Of a stretch of DNA of 64,000 bases, positions 50,268 through 58,864 are shown piece by piece. The translations under genes and the position numbers were made by a program. This stretch comes from Streptomyces acidiscabies (GTDB taxonomy: Bacteria > Actinomycetota > Actinomycetes > Streptomycetales > Streptomycetaceae). How positions within the stretch are numbered: position 1 is the stretch's first letter; each line of letters starts with the position of its first letter. The notes below the pieces were generated by a model. It was not told the origin of the DNA, made no database searches, and was given only the letters and a program-made list of their open reading frames with translations. The stretch lies in contig NZ_JAGJBY010000002.1 of assembly GCF_020010905.1 (NCBI RefSeq), positions 1,674,001 through 1,738,000 on the forward strand, given 5' to 3'.

Positions 50268-51293
50268 ATGCTGAGGCTTGAGGGTGCGACCGTGCGGTTC
50301 GGGGGGCGGGCCGTGCTGGACGCCGTCGATCTGGAGGTGGGGGAGCACGAGGTGGTGTGCGTGCTCGGGCCCAGCGGGAGCGGGAAGTCGACGTTGCTGC
50401 GGGTCGTTGCCGGGCTCCAGTCCCTTGACGCCGGGCGGGTGTTGCTCGGGGGGAAGGAGCAGGGTGGGGTGCCTGTGCATCGGCGGGAAGTGGGGCTGAT
50501 GTTCCAGGACCATCAGCTGTTTCCGCAGCGGGATGTCGCCGGGAACGTCGCTTTCGGGCTGCGGATGCACGGTGCGTCTCGGGGGGAACAGGCGGCGCGG
50601 GTCGAGGAGTTGCTCAAACTCGTCGGGCTGCCCGGGGCCGGGCGGCGGGCCGTCGGGGCGTTGTCCGGGGGTGAGCAGCAACGGGTCGCGCTGGCGCGGG
50701 CGCTGGCTCCCCGGCCCCGACTGCTCATGCTGGACGAGCCGTTGGGGCAGCTGGACCGGTCGCTGCGGGAGCGGCTCGTCGTCGAACTGCGGGAGCTGTT
50801 CGGGGCGTTGGGGACGACGGTGCTGGCCGTCACGCACGATCAGGGGGAGGCGTTCGCCCTCGCCGACCGGGTGGTCGTCATGCGGGACGGGCGGATCGCC
50901 CAGTCCGGTACGCCACTCGATGTGTGGCAGCGGCCCGCCGACGCGTTCGTCGCGCGGTTCCTCGGGTTCGAGAACGTCGTATCCGCTTCTGTGACAGGGG
51001 AGTTCGCGCTCACGCCGTGGGGGAAGGTGCCGGTGCCCGCCGGGTCGGCGCAGGGGGAGCGGGACGTCCTGGTGCGGGCCGCCGGGGTGCGGTTCGGGGA
51101 AGGGGCGCGCTGCACCGTCGTCGGGCGGACCTTCAAGGGGACGCATGTCGCCGTGCAGCTGGCGCCCGAGGGGGGTGCGCCCCGTCTTGAGGCGGCGGTG
51201 GCTCTGCGGGAGGCGCCGGCGGTCGGGGACGTCGTCGGGGTGGGGTTCGACGCGGCCGAAGTGGTGGTTCTCGATGGGGACGAATCCGTCTAG
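50268..51293 (+). CDS. thiQ: Thiamine-type ABC transporter ATP-binding protein
   Basis: This 341-residue ATPase has Walker A GPSGSGKST, a Q-loop in LMFQDHQLFPQ, signature LSGGEQQRVALARAL, Walker B LLMLDEPLGQLD and H-loop VTHDQGEA. All catalytic motifs are intact. The last 100 residues form a TOBE-type domain (GKVPVPAGSAQ, VLVRAAGVRF), longer than E. coli ThiQ. It follows thiP with no gap and ends the riboswitch operon; the next gene starts nine bases later. Confidence 0.92.
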   Translation: MLRLEGATVRFGGRAVLDAVDLEVGEHEVVCVLGPSGSGKSTLLRVVAGLQSLDAGRVLLGGKEQGGVPVHRREVGLMFQDHQLFPQRDVAGNVAFGLRMHGASRGEQAARVEELLKLVGLPGAGRRAVGALSGGEQQRVALARALAPRPRLLMLDEPLGQLDRSLRERLVVELRELFGALGTTVLAVTHDQGEAFALADRVVVMRDGRIAQSGTPLDVWQRPADAFVARFLGFENVVSASVTGEFALTPWGKVPVPAGSAQGERDVLVRAAGVRFGEGARCTVVGRTFKGTHVAVQLAPEGGAPRLEAAVALREAPAVGDVVGVGFDAAEVVVLDGDESV

Positions 51294-51302
51294 CGTCGGA
51301 GT

Positions 51303-52076
51303 ATGACGCTTCTTTCTCACGACCGTTACTGCGACGAGATTGCCCTGCGGGTCGGGGAGTTGAGGGACATGGTCGGGTCTGGGACCGACCTCGGGGCCGC
51401 CGTGCCGACCTGCCCGGAGTGGTCCGTCGAGGATCTGCTGCGCCATGTGGGGGGTGCGCTCGGGTGGGTCGAGCGGATGGTGCGGGCGCGGTCCGAGGAG
51501 CGGATGCCGGAGGTGGTCGCGCCGGAGTTCGCCGGGGACGCCGGGGCGCTCGGGGCGTGGCTGGCGGAGACCGGGGACGGGGTCGTGTCGGCGCTGCGGG
51601 ACGCCGGGGCCGAGGCGCGGGTGTGGGCCTGGGCGGATCGGTGGGACGCCGGGTTCTGGGCGCGGCGGATGACGCACGAGCTGACCGTGCACGGGGCTGA
51701 CGCGGCGTTCGCGGCGGGGGTGCCGTACGGCGTCGCGGCCGAAATCGCCGTCGACACGCTCGACGAGTGGCTGGAGATCGTCGTGTGGGTGCAGCGGAAC
51801 ATGCCGCACGTCGCCGCCGAGGAGCTGCGGGAGGTGGCCTCGCGGGGGAGCCTGCATCTGCACGCGACCGATGTGCCGGGGGCCGAGTGGGTCGTGGAGT
51901 GGGGGGCCGACGGGGTGACGTGGCGGCGGGGGCACGAGAAGGCGGACGTGGTGATGCGGGGGGCGCTCACCGATGTGATGCTCGCGTTCTATCGGCGGTT
52001 GCCGTTGGACGCGGTGGAAGTGGTGGGGGAGCGGCGGGTGTTGGAGTACTGGTTGGAGCGGGCGAGCATGGGGTGA
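51303..52076 (+). CDS. Maleylpyruvate isomerase family (mycothiol-dependent, DinB-like) enzyme
   Basis: This 257-residue protein has the actinobacterial MDMPI fold. Metal-ligand regions are WSVEDLLRHVGGALGW (His) and RMTHELTVHGADAAFA (Glu and His). Members transfer or hydrolyse mycothiol adducts; the real substrate is unknown. It starts nine bases after thiQ in the same direction and could be co-transcribed, but there is no functional link visible. ATG 51303 is supported by GGAGT upstream. Confidence 0.87.
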   Translation: MTLLSHDRYCDEIALRVGELRDMVGSGTDLGAAVPTCPEWSVEDLLRHVGGALGWVERMVRARSEERMPEVVAPEFAGDAGALGAWLAETGDGVVSALRDAGAEARVWAWADRWDAGFWARRMTHELTVHGADAAFAAGVPYGVAAEIAVDTLDEWLEIVVWVQRNMPHVAAEELREVASRGSLHLHATDVPGAEWVVEWGADGVTWRRGHEKADVVMRGALTDVMLAFYRRLPLDAVEVVGERRVLEYWLERASMG

Positions 52077-52109
52077 GCACCCCCGGGTGGGAGTACTCAC
52101 CCCGGGGCG

Positions 52110-52802
52110 TCAGCGGTTGCTGCTGCCCTTCCTGCGCATGCCGAAGAAGATCGCGCCGCCGCCGATGACGACCAGGACCGCGGCGATGCCGGCGATCAGG
52201 CCGGTGTTGGAGTTCGCGCCGGTCTCCGCGAGGTGGGAGTCGCCGACCGCGGGCGTGGGGGCGTTGTTCACGGGGGTGACCGGGGTGCTGCTGTCGCCGG
52301 GGGTGGGCGACGGCTGCGGGGTGGACGGGGATGCGGAGGGGGACGGGCTCGGGGAGGCGTCCGACTCCGAGGGGGACGGCGACGGGGAGGGGGACTCCTC
52401 CGCCTTGCACGCCTTCGAGGGGGTGGTGAGGTTCTCGCTGATGTCGTCGTTCACGAGCTTGCCGGCCGTGACGTGGACGCGGTACTCCGCGTTCGGCTGC
52501 CAGTCCTCGGCGAAGGTGATGGTCGTGCCGGTGAGGCTGCCCTTCACCTCCTGCTCTCCGACCTTGCGGAGGTCGCTGCCGTTGTTCTCCAGGTAGACGG
52601 CGACCGTGGCGGTCACTCCGGTGGCGTCCGTGTCTTTGACGGTGATGACGCCCTTGTCGCCCTCACAGGAGGCGGCGGCGGAGAAGTCCCGGATGTTGCA
52701 GGCGAACGCGCTCGTGGACGCGGAGAGGACGACGGCCGCGGAAGCGGCGGCTACGCCGAGCATACGAGCCGAACGAGCGGCGGTGCGGCGGGATATGGAC
52801 AC
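52110..52802 (-). CDS. LAETG-anchored (sortase E type) surface protein
   Basis: This 230-residue secreted protein has a signal peptide (SARMLGVAAASAAVVL) followed by an Ig-like domain of about 110 residues with two Cys (CNIRDFSAA, SCEGDKGVI). A Pro/Ser/Glu linker follows (SPSPSPSPSESDASPSP), then LAETG, a membrane helix and a basic tail (MRRKGSSNR). LAxTG is the class E sortase signal in Streptomyces, so it should be linked to the wall. GTG 52802 has AAAGGAC upstream. No sortase gene is nearby. Confidence 0.85.
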   Translation of the reverse strand: MSISRRTAARSARMLGVAAASAAVVLSASTSAFACNIRDFSAAASCEGDKGVITVKDTDATGVTATVAVYLENNGSDLRKVGEQEVKGSLTGTTITFAEDWQPNAEYRVHVTAGKLVNDDISENLTTPSKACKAEESPSPSPSPSESDASPSPSPSASPSTPQPSPTPGDSSTPVTPVNNAPTPAVGDSHLAETGANSNTGLIAGIAAVLVVIGGGAIFFGMRRKGSSNR

Positions 52803-52960
52803 GTTTGTCCTTTGCGGGGAGGCGCAAGTGCGGGGGGTTGAAGGGGAGCTGGGCCCCTTGCGGGACGCATCAACATCCCCTTGAGGCTCACAGGTGTATA
52901 AGCGCGCCATAAGAAGTGTCAACGCGCGCATCCCATTTGACCCCCGGCTTTGCTTGCTTA

Positions 52961-54103
52961 TTAATTACCCGCGCGTTTCAAAGCTTCGGGCGCGTCCTCG
53001 ATCCGGTCCACGAGCGTGATCCGCGCCGCCATCGACCTGTCCTTCGCCAGCGCCTCCAACAGCGGCCAGGCAGGCAGGCGCCTGGTCCAGTGCGCCTCGT
53101 CCACCAGCACCATCGGCCTCGGCTCGCCCCGCGACTCGTAGTAGTTCGGCGTCGAGTTGTCGAAGATCTCCTGTACGGTCCCGGCGGCACCCGGCAGGAA
53201 CACCACGCCCGCCGTGCAGCGCGCCAACAGGCCGTCCTCGCGGGTGGCGTTGGAGAAGTACTTCGCCGTGTGCGCGGCGAACGCGTTCGGCGGCTCGTGG
53301 CCGTAGAACCAGGTCGGGATCCCCACCGAGGGCCCACCGCCCGGGTATTGGGCACGCACCTCGAACGCCGCCGACGCCCACTCGGTCACCGACGGGGTGA
53401 ACGTCGGCGCCTTCGCCAGGAGTTGGAGCGCCTCCTCCAGCATCGCGTCCTCGAACGGGGCCGCGTACGCGCCCAGGTTCGCCGCCTCCATCGCGCCCGG
53501 GCCGCCGCCCGTCGCGACGGTCAGGCCGGCTCGGGCCAGCGTGCGGCCGAGGCGCGCGGCGCCGGCGTACTCGTCCGTGCCGCGTGCCATCGCGTGGCCG
53601 CCCATCACGCCTACGACCCTTGCGCCGACCAGGAGTTCGTCCAGGGCGTCCGAGACCGCGTCGTCGTGCACCGAGCGGAGCATCGACGCGAAGATGTCGC
53701 CGTCGGCCTTCGTCTGCTGGAACCACGCGTACGTCTGGGCGTCGGGGGTGTGCTCGTAGCCCTCCGCCAAGCCCTCGAACAACTCGTCCGGGGTGTACAG
53801 GAGGCCCCGGTACGGGTCGAACGGGAGGCCCGGGATCGGGGGGAACACCAGGGCGCCCGCCGATCTCACGTGCGCGTCCGCCTCCGGGGTCATCGGGCAG
53901 CCGAGGAAGACGGCGCCTGACGTGTCGGCCGTCAGGAGTGCGGGCGTGCGCGTCGTCAGGTCCACCGCCTGGACGCGGTATCTCGCCAGGGTGCCGACTG
54001 TCGCGATCACCTCGTCGAACTCCGGCAGGGATTCGATCTCGCGGTCGGGTATGCCGTCGTACGGCTGGGCGCTGTCGTACCGATGGGCGGGTGTCTGGTC
54101 CAC
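52961..54103 (-). CDS. LOG-family (lysine-decarboxylase-like) protein
   Basis: This 380-residue protein has a nucleotide-phosphate-binding core like LOG, an enzyme that makes cytokinin-type bases. It has VGVMGGHAMARG, ATGGGPGAMEAANLG and a final LPGAAGTVQEIFDNST, where the PGGxGTxxE motif is PGAAGTVQE. A N-terminal extension of about 130 residues precedes the core, so it is longer than plant-type LOG. The substrate is unknown. It ends 158 bases from the LAETG gene and may not be in an operon. Confidence 0.82.
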   Translation of the reverse strand: MDQTPAHRYDSAQPYDGIPDREIESLPEFDEVIATVGTLARYRVQAVDLTTRTPALLTADTSGAVFLGCPMTPEADAHVRSAGALVFPPIPGLPFDPYRGLLYTPDELFEGLAEGYEHTPDAQTYAWFQQTKADGDIFASMLRSVHDDAVSDALDELLVGARVVGVMGGHAMARGTDEYAGAARLGRTLARAGLTVATGGGPGAMEAANLGAYAAPFEDAMLEEALQLLAKAPTFTPSVTEWASAAFEVRAQYPGGGPSVGIPTWFYGHEPPNAFAAHTAKYFSNATREDGLLARCTAGVVFLPGAAGTVQEIFDNSTPNYYESRGEPRPMVLVDEAHWTRRLPAWPLLEALAKDRSMAARITLVDRIEDAPEALKRAGN

Positions 54104-54126
54104 CCGCCCATGCTAGGCAGGTCTCG

Positions 54127-54549
54127 TCAGCCCTGGATCGCCGACGGGTTCATCCAGATGACCTCCCACGTGTGGCCGTCCAGGTCCTCGAAGGCCCTGC
54201 CGTACATGAAGCCCTCCATGTCCTGGGGGTCCCTCGGCTCCGTCGCGCCCAGTTCCAGGGCGCGGTCCACCAAGGTGTCCACGGCGGTGCGGCTCTCCGC
54301 GCTCAGCGCGATCATGACCTCGCTGGTCTTCGTCGCGTCCGCGATCTCTTTCTTCGTGAACGTCGCGTAGAACGGCTTCACCAGGAGCATCGCCACGATC
54401 GTGTCGCTGATCACCACCGATGCCGCGTTGTCGTCGCTGAACTGGGGGTTCAGGGCGTAGCCCAGGTCCGTGAAGAACTTCTTCGACGCGGCGAGGTCCG
54501 CTACGGGGAGGTTGATGAAGATCATCTGCTGGTACGCGGGGGTGGTCAT
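54127..54549 (-). CDS. VOC-family (glyoxalase/bleomycin-resistance-like) protein
   Basis: This 140-residue protein has the vicinal-oxygen-chelate layout. The N-terminal module is MIFINLPVADLAASKKFF, then TDLGYALNPQ, and the last strand is FEDLDGHTWEVIWM, a common VOC signature. The second module is only partly recognisable. Substrate is unknown. ATG 54549 has GGGAGA upstream; a longer frame to 54618 adds a variable leader. It ends 23 bases from the LOG gene start side. Confidence 0.85.
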   Translation of the reverse strand: MTTPAYQQMIFINLPVADLAASKKFFTDLGYALNPQFSDDNAASVVISDTIVAMLLVKPFYATFTKKEIADATKTSEVMIALSAESRTAVDTLVDRALELGATEPRDPQDMEGFMYGRAFEDLDGHTWEVIWMNPSAIQG

Positions 54550-54649
54550 CTCGGGGTCTCCCGTGGGTATCGGTTCGTTGTGTTCGGTGGGTAGACCTCG
54601 GGGGTCGGCATTACTCATCGGTGGTCGGAGATTTTTTTCGTACGTGTTT

Positions 54650-55942
54650 TCACGTCGTCAGCGGGAGCGTGGCCAGCTGGGCCACCGCGAGGGTGAGGGG
54701 GGCGAAGACCAGGAGGAGGGCCGTTGTGCGGAGGGCTGCCGCCGTGCGGAGTGTTTTCGCCGGGGCGCCCAGTCTCAGGAGGGCCGCTGTCGTGTCCGCT
54801 CTCGACTGGCGGGACTCCACCGCCGCCGTGAGGAGTGTGCCGAGTGCGCAGCCGGTGACCAGGAGGGCGCCCAGGGTGGAGAGGGGGCCTGTCGGTCTGT
54901 CGCCGTTCAGGGTGGCCATCGTGTAGGCGCCGGAGAGTACCGCGCACAGGATGCCCAGGGGGCGGCCGATCCTTGCCGACTCCTCCATGAGGCCTCTGCC
55001 TGCGAGGAGGCGCAGGGCTCCGGGGCGGAAGGTCTGGAGCAGCCGGCCGCAGAGGTGGGTGAGGCCGGGGCCTGCGAGGGCGAGGCCCAGGGCGGTGAGG
55101 GTCCAGCCGAGGAGGACGGCTGCGGGGCCTGTGGGGAGGCCGGCGGGGAGGGTGAGGGGGGTGGAGGTGGTTCGGGCCGCGTACGCCTCTACGGCCAGGC
55201 CGGCGGCGAGGGTGGCTGCGCCCCAGGGGAGGGCGGTGGGGGAGGGGTGCGGGTCGTCGGTGGTGCTGCTGTCCGCAGCTACGGCGACGGGAGATTCCTC
55301 CTCAGCCGGTTCGGCCTTGTGTTTGTCGCCCCCGCGTGCCCCGAACCTTCCGTACGAGCCGAACGTCTCCCTCGCGCTTCCCTTGCCGAAGCCTCCGAAG
55401 GCTCGTCGCGTGGCCCGGGCCGCTACCTGGGTGTCCCTGGGGCGGAGCATCAAGGCCACCGCTGCCGAGGAAGCCAGGGGGATCAGGGCCAGGAGGGTCA
55501 GGGAGGCCGGCAGGGGGAGGGGGTGGTTGGCTGCCAGGAAGTCTGAGGCCGCTCCGTCGAAGGGGAGGCCTGTCAGGTCGCCGCGGAGGTGCAGGAAGAT
55601 CAGTAGCGCCAGCGTTGCGCCGAACAGTGTCGACAGCGCCGTTGTCGTTGCCGAGACCGCCATCAGGCGCGCCGGGCCCAGGCCGATCGCCGCCAGGCCC
55701 GGGCGTGGGCGGGTTGCCGGGTCTGTGCGGGCCACCGCCATCGCGAAGTAGACCGTTGCCGTCAGGGGGATCGCGCACCAGGCCAGGCGTAGGGCAGAGG
55801 AAGCCGTCGCCTCGGGGTGCGTCAGGGCGTGGCCCAGGGTGGAGAGGAGCAGGAAGCCCGTTCCTGTCGCCGCCGCCGAGACCGCCAGGCGGCGCGCGTG
55901 GACTGCCGGGTGGGCGGCTCGGGTCAGGCGGAGAGCGAGCAC
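54650..55942 (-). CDS. ABC-type exporter permease (FtsX/MacB-like)
   Basis: This 430-residue protein has about eight hydrophobic segments, with a cytoplasmic, charged loop between two halves (about 185-230). A FtsX-like arrangement is plausible, as in actinobacterial exporters of unknown substrate. The start overlaps the last 19 bases of the ATPase gene, so the pair is one transcription unit. The composition is rich in Leu and Ala. No substrate can be read from sequence. Confidence 0.78.
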   Translation of the reverse strand: MLALRLTRAAHPAVHARRLAVSAAATGTGFLLLSTLGHALTHPEATASSALRLAWCAIPLTATVYFAMAVARTDPATRPRPGLAAIGLGPARLMAVSATTTALSTLFGATLALLIFLHLRGDLTGLPFDGAASDFLAANHPLPLPASLTLLALIPLASSAAVALMLRPRDTQVAARATRRAFGGFGKGSARETFGSYGRFGARGGDKHKAEPAEEESPVAVAADSSTTDDPHPSPTALPWGAATLAAGLAVEAYAARTTSTPLTLPAGLPTGPAAVLLGWTLTALGLALAGPGLTHLCGRLLQTFRPGALRLLAGRGLMEESARIGRPLGILCAVLSGAYTMATLNGDRPTGPLSTLGALLVTGCALGTLLTAAVESRQSRADTTAALLRLGAPAKTLRTAAALRTTALLLVFAPLTLAVAQLATLPLTT

Positions 55943-56664
55943 GCGGGGCGGCCTTCCGGGTCGGTGGGCGGGGGGAGGTGGACGGTGGTGACGCGGCGGC
56001 CGTCGAGGAGCGGCATCGTGCGGTCGGCCAGCGCCGCCGTGTCCGGGTCACCGGTCGCCAGGACCACCGTGATGCCGTGCGAGCGGGCCGCTGTCGTGAG
56101 CGTCCTCAACACGTGGGCCCGGTCCGCCCGGTGGAGGGGAGCCGTCGGCTCGTCGGCGAACAGGACCGACGGCGCCGGTGCCAACGCCCTGGTGATGCAC
56201 ACCCGTTGCCGCTCCGCCTGCGTCAACTCCCCCGGCCGCGCACGCGCCTTGTCCCCGACGTCGAGCCGCTCCAGCCACTCCAGCGCGGCGGCCTTGGCGC
56301 GGCGGCGGCTCGTACCGCGCAGCATGAGGGGCAGCGCCGCGTTCTCCCACACGTTCAGCTCCGGGACCAGCGTCGGCGCCGGGTCGATCCAGCCGAAGCG
56401 GTCGCGGCGCAGCCGTTCGCGGGCGACCGGGCCCATCGTGTGGACGGGGACGCTGTTGAACCAGACCTCGCCGCGCTGGGCGGGGGTCAGGCCGGAGAGA
56501 CAGCGCAGCAGCGTCGTCTTGCCGCTCCCGCGTGGCCCGGTGACGGCGAGGATCTCGCCCTCGCGGATGCCCACCGAGACACCATTGAGGCCGGGGGAGC
56601 CGTCGCGGTGCGTGAAGTGCAGGGAGCGTGCCCAGAGCACGTCGTTGTCCGGCGGGGCCTCCAT
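55924..56664 (-). CDS. ABC transporter ATP-binding protein with altered motifs
   Basis: This 246-residue ATPase belongs to the exporter-type class. Walker A GPRGSGKTT and Walker B VLFADEPTAPL are intact. The signature is PGELTQAERQRV instead of LSGGQQQRV, the Q-loop region reads DRFGWIDPAPTLVPE without a Gln, and the H-loop is LATGDPDTA with Gly in place of His. Three of four motifs are therefore unusual. ATG 56664 is used. It pairs with the permease downstream by a 19-base overlap. Confidence 0.83.
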   Translation of the reverse strand: MEAPPDNDVLWARSLHFTHRDGSPGLNGVSVGIREGEILAVTGPRGSGKTTLLRCLSGLTPAQRGEVWFNSVPVHTMGPVARERLRRDRFGWIDPAPTLVPELNVWENAALPLMLRGTSRRRAKAAALEWLERLDVGDKARARPGELTQAERQRVCITRALAPAPSVLFADEPTAPLHRADRAHVLRTLTTAARSHGITVVLATGDPDTAALADRTMPLLDGRRVTTVHLPPPTDPEGRPACSLSA

Positions 56665-56785
56665 GGGCGTACACCTTCGTTCAGATCCGTAGTTCCCGTG
56701 TCCGATCCCCCGTGCGGGTGAACGAAAGGCAGGGGGGATCGGTCACTGCACGCTAGGCAGGGGGTTTGTGGATGCCGGACAGCAC

Positions 56786-56834
56786 ACGGCCCCGCGACGC
56801 CGTTTCTCACTCGAACGGGCGCGCGCGGGGCCGT
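56786..56834 (-). terminator. Terminator hairpin downstream of the aminotransferase gene
   Basis: ACGGCCCCGCG (56786-56796) pairs perfectly with CGCGGGGCCGT (56824-56834) over 11 bases around a long loop. It lies just past the stop of the minus-strand aminotransferase. The region 56665-56845 holds no gene. Confidence 0.8.
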
Positions 56835-56845
56835 ACATCAGACGA

Positions 56846-58204
56846 TCAGAGCTTTGACCACGCCTCCGTCAGCGTCGTCCGCAGGATCTGCTCGATCTCG
56901 TCGAACGTCTCCTGGTTCGCGATCAGCGGCGGCGCCAGCTGTACGACCGGGTCGCCCCGGTCGTCGGCGCGGCAGTACAGGCCGTTCTCGAAGAGGGCCT
57001 TGGAGAGGTAGCCGTAGATGATGCGCTCGGTCTCGTCGGCGTCGAAGGACTCCTTCGTCGCCTTGTCCTTGACGAGTTCGATGCCGTAGAAGAAGCCGTT
57101 GCCCCGGACGTCGCCGACGATCGGGAGGTCGTGGAGCTTCTCCAGGGTCGCGCGGAACGCGGACTCGTTGTCGAGGACGTGCTGGTTGAGGTTCTCGCGC
57201 TCGAAGAGGTCGAGGTTGGCGAGGGCGACGGCCGCCGAGACGGGGTGGCCGCCGAAGGTGTAGCCGTGCAGGAAGGCGTTGTCGTCCCGGTAGAAGGGCT
57301 CGGCGAGGCGGTCCGAGATGACGCAGGCGCCGATCGGGGAGTAGCCCGAGGTCATGCCCTTCGCGCAGGTGATCATGTCCGGTACGTAGCCGAACTTGTC
57401 GCACGCGAACGTCGTACCGAGCCGCCCGAACGCGCAGATCACCTCGTCCGAGACGAGCAGCACGTCGTACTGGTCGCAGATCTCGCGCACCCGCTGGAAG
57501 TAGCCCGGCGGCGGCGGGAAGCAGCCGCCCGCGTTCTGGACCGGCTCCAGGAAGACCGCCGCGACCGTGTCCGGGCCCTCGAAGAGGATCTGCTGCTCGA
57601 TCTGGTCGGCGGCCCAGCGGCCGAACGCCACGGGATCGTCGCCGTGGATCGGGGCGCGGTAGATGTTGGTGTTCGCGACCTTGTGCGCGCCGGGGACGAG
57701 GGGCTCGAAGGGTGCGCGCAGCCCGGGGAGGCCGGTGATGGAGAGGGCGCCGTGGGTGGTGCCGTGGTAGGCGACCGTGCGGGATATGACCTTGTGCTTC
57801 GTCGGCTTGCCGGTCAGCTTGAAGTACTGCTTCGCCAGCTTCCACGCCGTCTCGACGGCCTCGCCGCCGCCGGTCGTGAAGAACACCTTGTTCAGGTCGC
57901 CGGGGGCCTCCGACGCGAGGCGCTCCGCCAGCTCGATCGCCTTCGGGTGCGCGTACGACCACACCGGGAAGAACGCCAGCTCCTGCGCCTGCTTGAACGC
58001 CGTCTCGGCGAGCTCGGTACGGCCGTGCCCGGCCTGGACGACGAAGAGGCCGGCCAGGCCGTCGAGGTAGCGGCGGCCCTTGTCGTCGTAGATGTAGGTG
58101 CCCTCGCCGCGCACGATCGTCGGGACGGGGGAGTTCTCGTACGACGACATGCGGGTGAAGTGCATCCACAGGTGGTCGTACGCGGACTTGCTCAGGTCCT
58201 TCAT
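56846..58204 (-). CDS. Class III PLP-dependent aminotransferase (putrescine / GABA type)
   Basis: This 452-residue aminotransferase has the fold-type I marks TTGGGEAVETAWKLAKQY, LVSDEVICAFGRLG and the PLP-lysine region ITCAKGMTSGYSPIG. Class III enzymes of this type act on putrescine, GABA or other omega-amines. The neighbouring Lrp regulator and divergent aldehyde dehydrogenase fit putrescine breakdown through 4-aminobutyraldehyde to GABA. ATG 58204 overlaps the Lrp stop (ATGA). Confidence 0.9.
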   Translation of the reverse strand: MKDLSKSAYDHLWMHFTRMSSYENSPVPTIVRGEGTYIYDDKGRRYLDGLAGLFVVQAGHGRTELAETAFKQAQELAFFPVWSYAHPKAIELAERLASEAPGDLNKVFFTTGGGEAVETAWKLAKQYFKLTGKPTKHKVISRTVAYHGTTHGALSITGLPGLRAPFEPLVPGAHKVANTNIYRAPIHGDDPVAFGRWAADQIEQQILFEGPDTVAAVFLEPVQNAGGCFPPPPGYFQRVREICDQYDVLLVSDEVICAFGRLGTTFACDKFGYVPDMITCAKGMTSGYSPIGACVISDRLAEPFYRDDNAFLHGYTFGGHPVSAAVALANLDLFERENLNQHVLDNESAFRATLEKLHDLPIVGDVRGNGFFYGIELVKDKATKESFDADETERIIYGYLSKALFENGLYCRADDRGDPVVQLAPPLIANQETFDEIEQILRTTLTEAWSKL

Positions 58205-58689
58205 CGGGTTCCCCACATGTAGGTCTGCTTCTTGAGCTTCAGGTAGACGAAGCTCTCGGTGGAGCGCACACCGGGGACGGCCCGGATGCGGTGGTTGATG
58301 ACCTCCAGGAGGTGGTCGTCGTCCTCGCAGACGATCTCCACCATCAGGTCGAAGGAGCCCGCCGTCATCACCACGTACTCGCACTCGTCCATGGCCGTGA
58401 GCGCGTCCGCCACCGCCTCGACGTCGCCCTCGACGTGGACCCCGACCATCGCCTGGCGGCGGAAGCCGACGGTCAGCGGGTCCGTGACCGCGACGATCTG
58501 CATGACGCCCTGGTCGAGGAGTTTCTGGACGCGCTGGCGCACGGCCGCCTCGGAGAGGCCGACGGCCTTGCCGATCGCCGCGTAGGGGCGGCGGCCGTCC
58601 TCCTGGAGCTGCTCGATGATCGCGAGGCTCACGGAGTCGAGGTGCTTGCCGGGGGGCTTGTCGGTGCTTCGGTTGGCCACGAGGGTCAC
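58201..58689 (-). CDS. Lrp/AsnC-family transcriptional regulator
   Basis: This 162-residue protein has the N-terminal HTH (IIEQLQEDGRRPYAAIG, GLSEAAVRQRVQKLLD) and the C-terminal RAM/ligand domain (ECEYVVMTAGSFDLMVEI). Lrp proteins often control adjacent amino acid or polyamine genes. It is cotranscribed with the aminotransferase (ATGA overlap) and divergent from the aldehyde dehydrogenase across a 175-base gap, which probably holds its operator. The start may be GTG 58689 or GTG 58680. Confidence 0.92.
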   Translation of the reverse strand: MTLVANRSTDKPPGKHLDSVSLAIIEQLQEDGRRPYAAIGKAVGLSEAAVRQRVQKLLDQGVMQIVAVTDPLTVGFRRQAMVGVHVEGDVEAVADALTAMDECEYVVMTAGSFDLMVEIVCEDDDHLLEVINHRIRAVPGVRSTESFVYLKLKKQTYMWGTR

Positions 58690-58864
58690 TCTGCATGACG
58701 TCTCGTTCGTCCCGCAAGGCCGTTTCGATGAAATCCGTTGTCACGGTGGCTCAGATCTGCGGATTTCGCAAGAGAGCCAGGGGTGGGGGTGTCGGAAAAC
58801 CGATTCGGCGGACTAGGGTGGTGTCTCAGTCAGTGGACACCTGCGATACCGGGAGGAACCGGCC

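Noticed and set aside
49344..52100. A 918-codon open frame on the minus strand opposite the thiamine transporter
   Set aside because: Its protein is Pro/His/Arg-rich with no domain, and thiP, thiQ and the MDMPI gene on the plus strand carry clear motifs.
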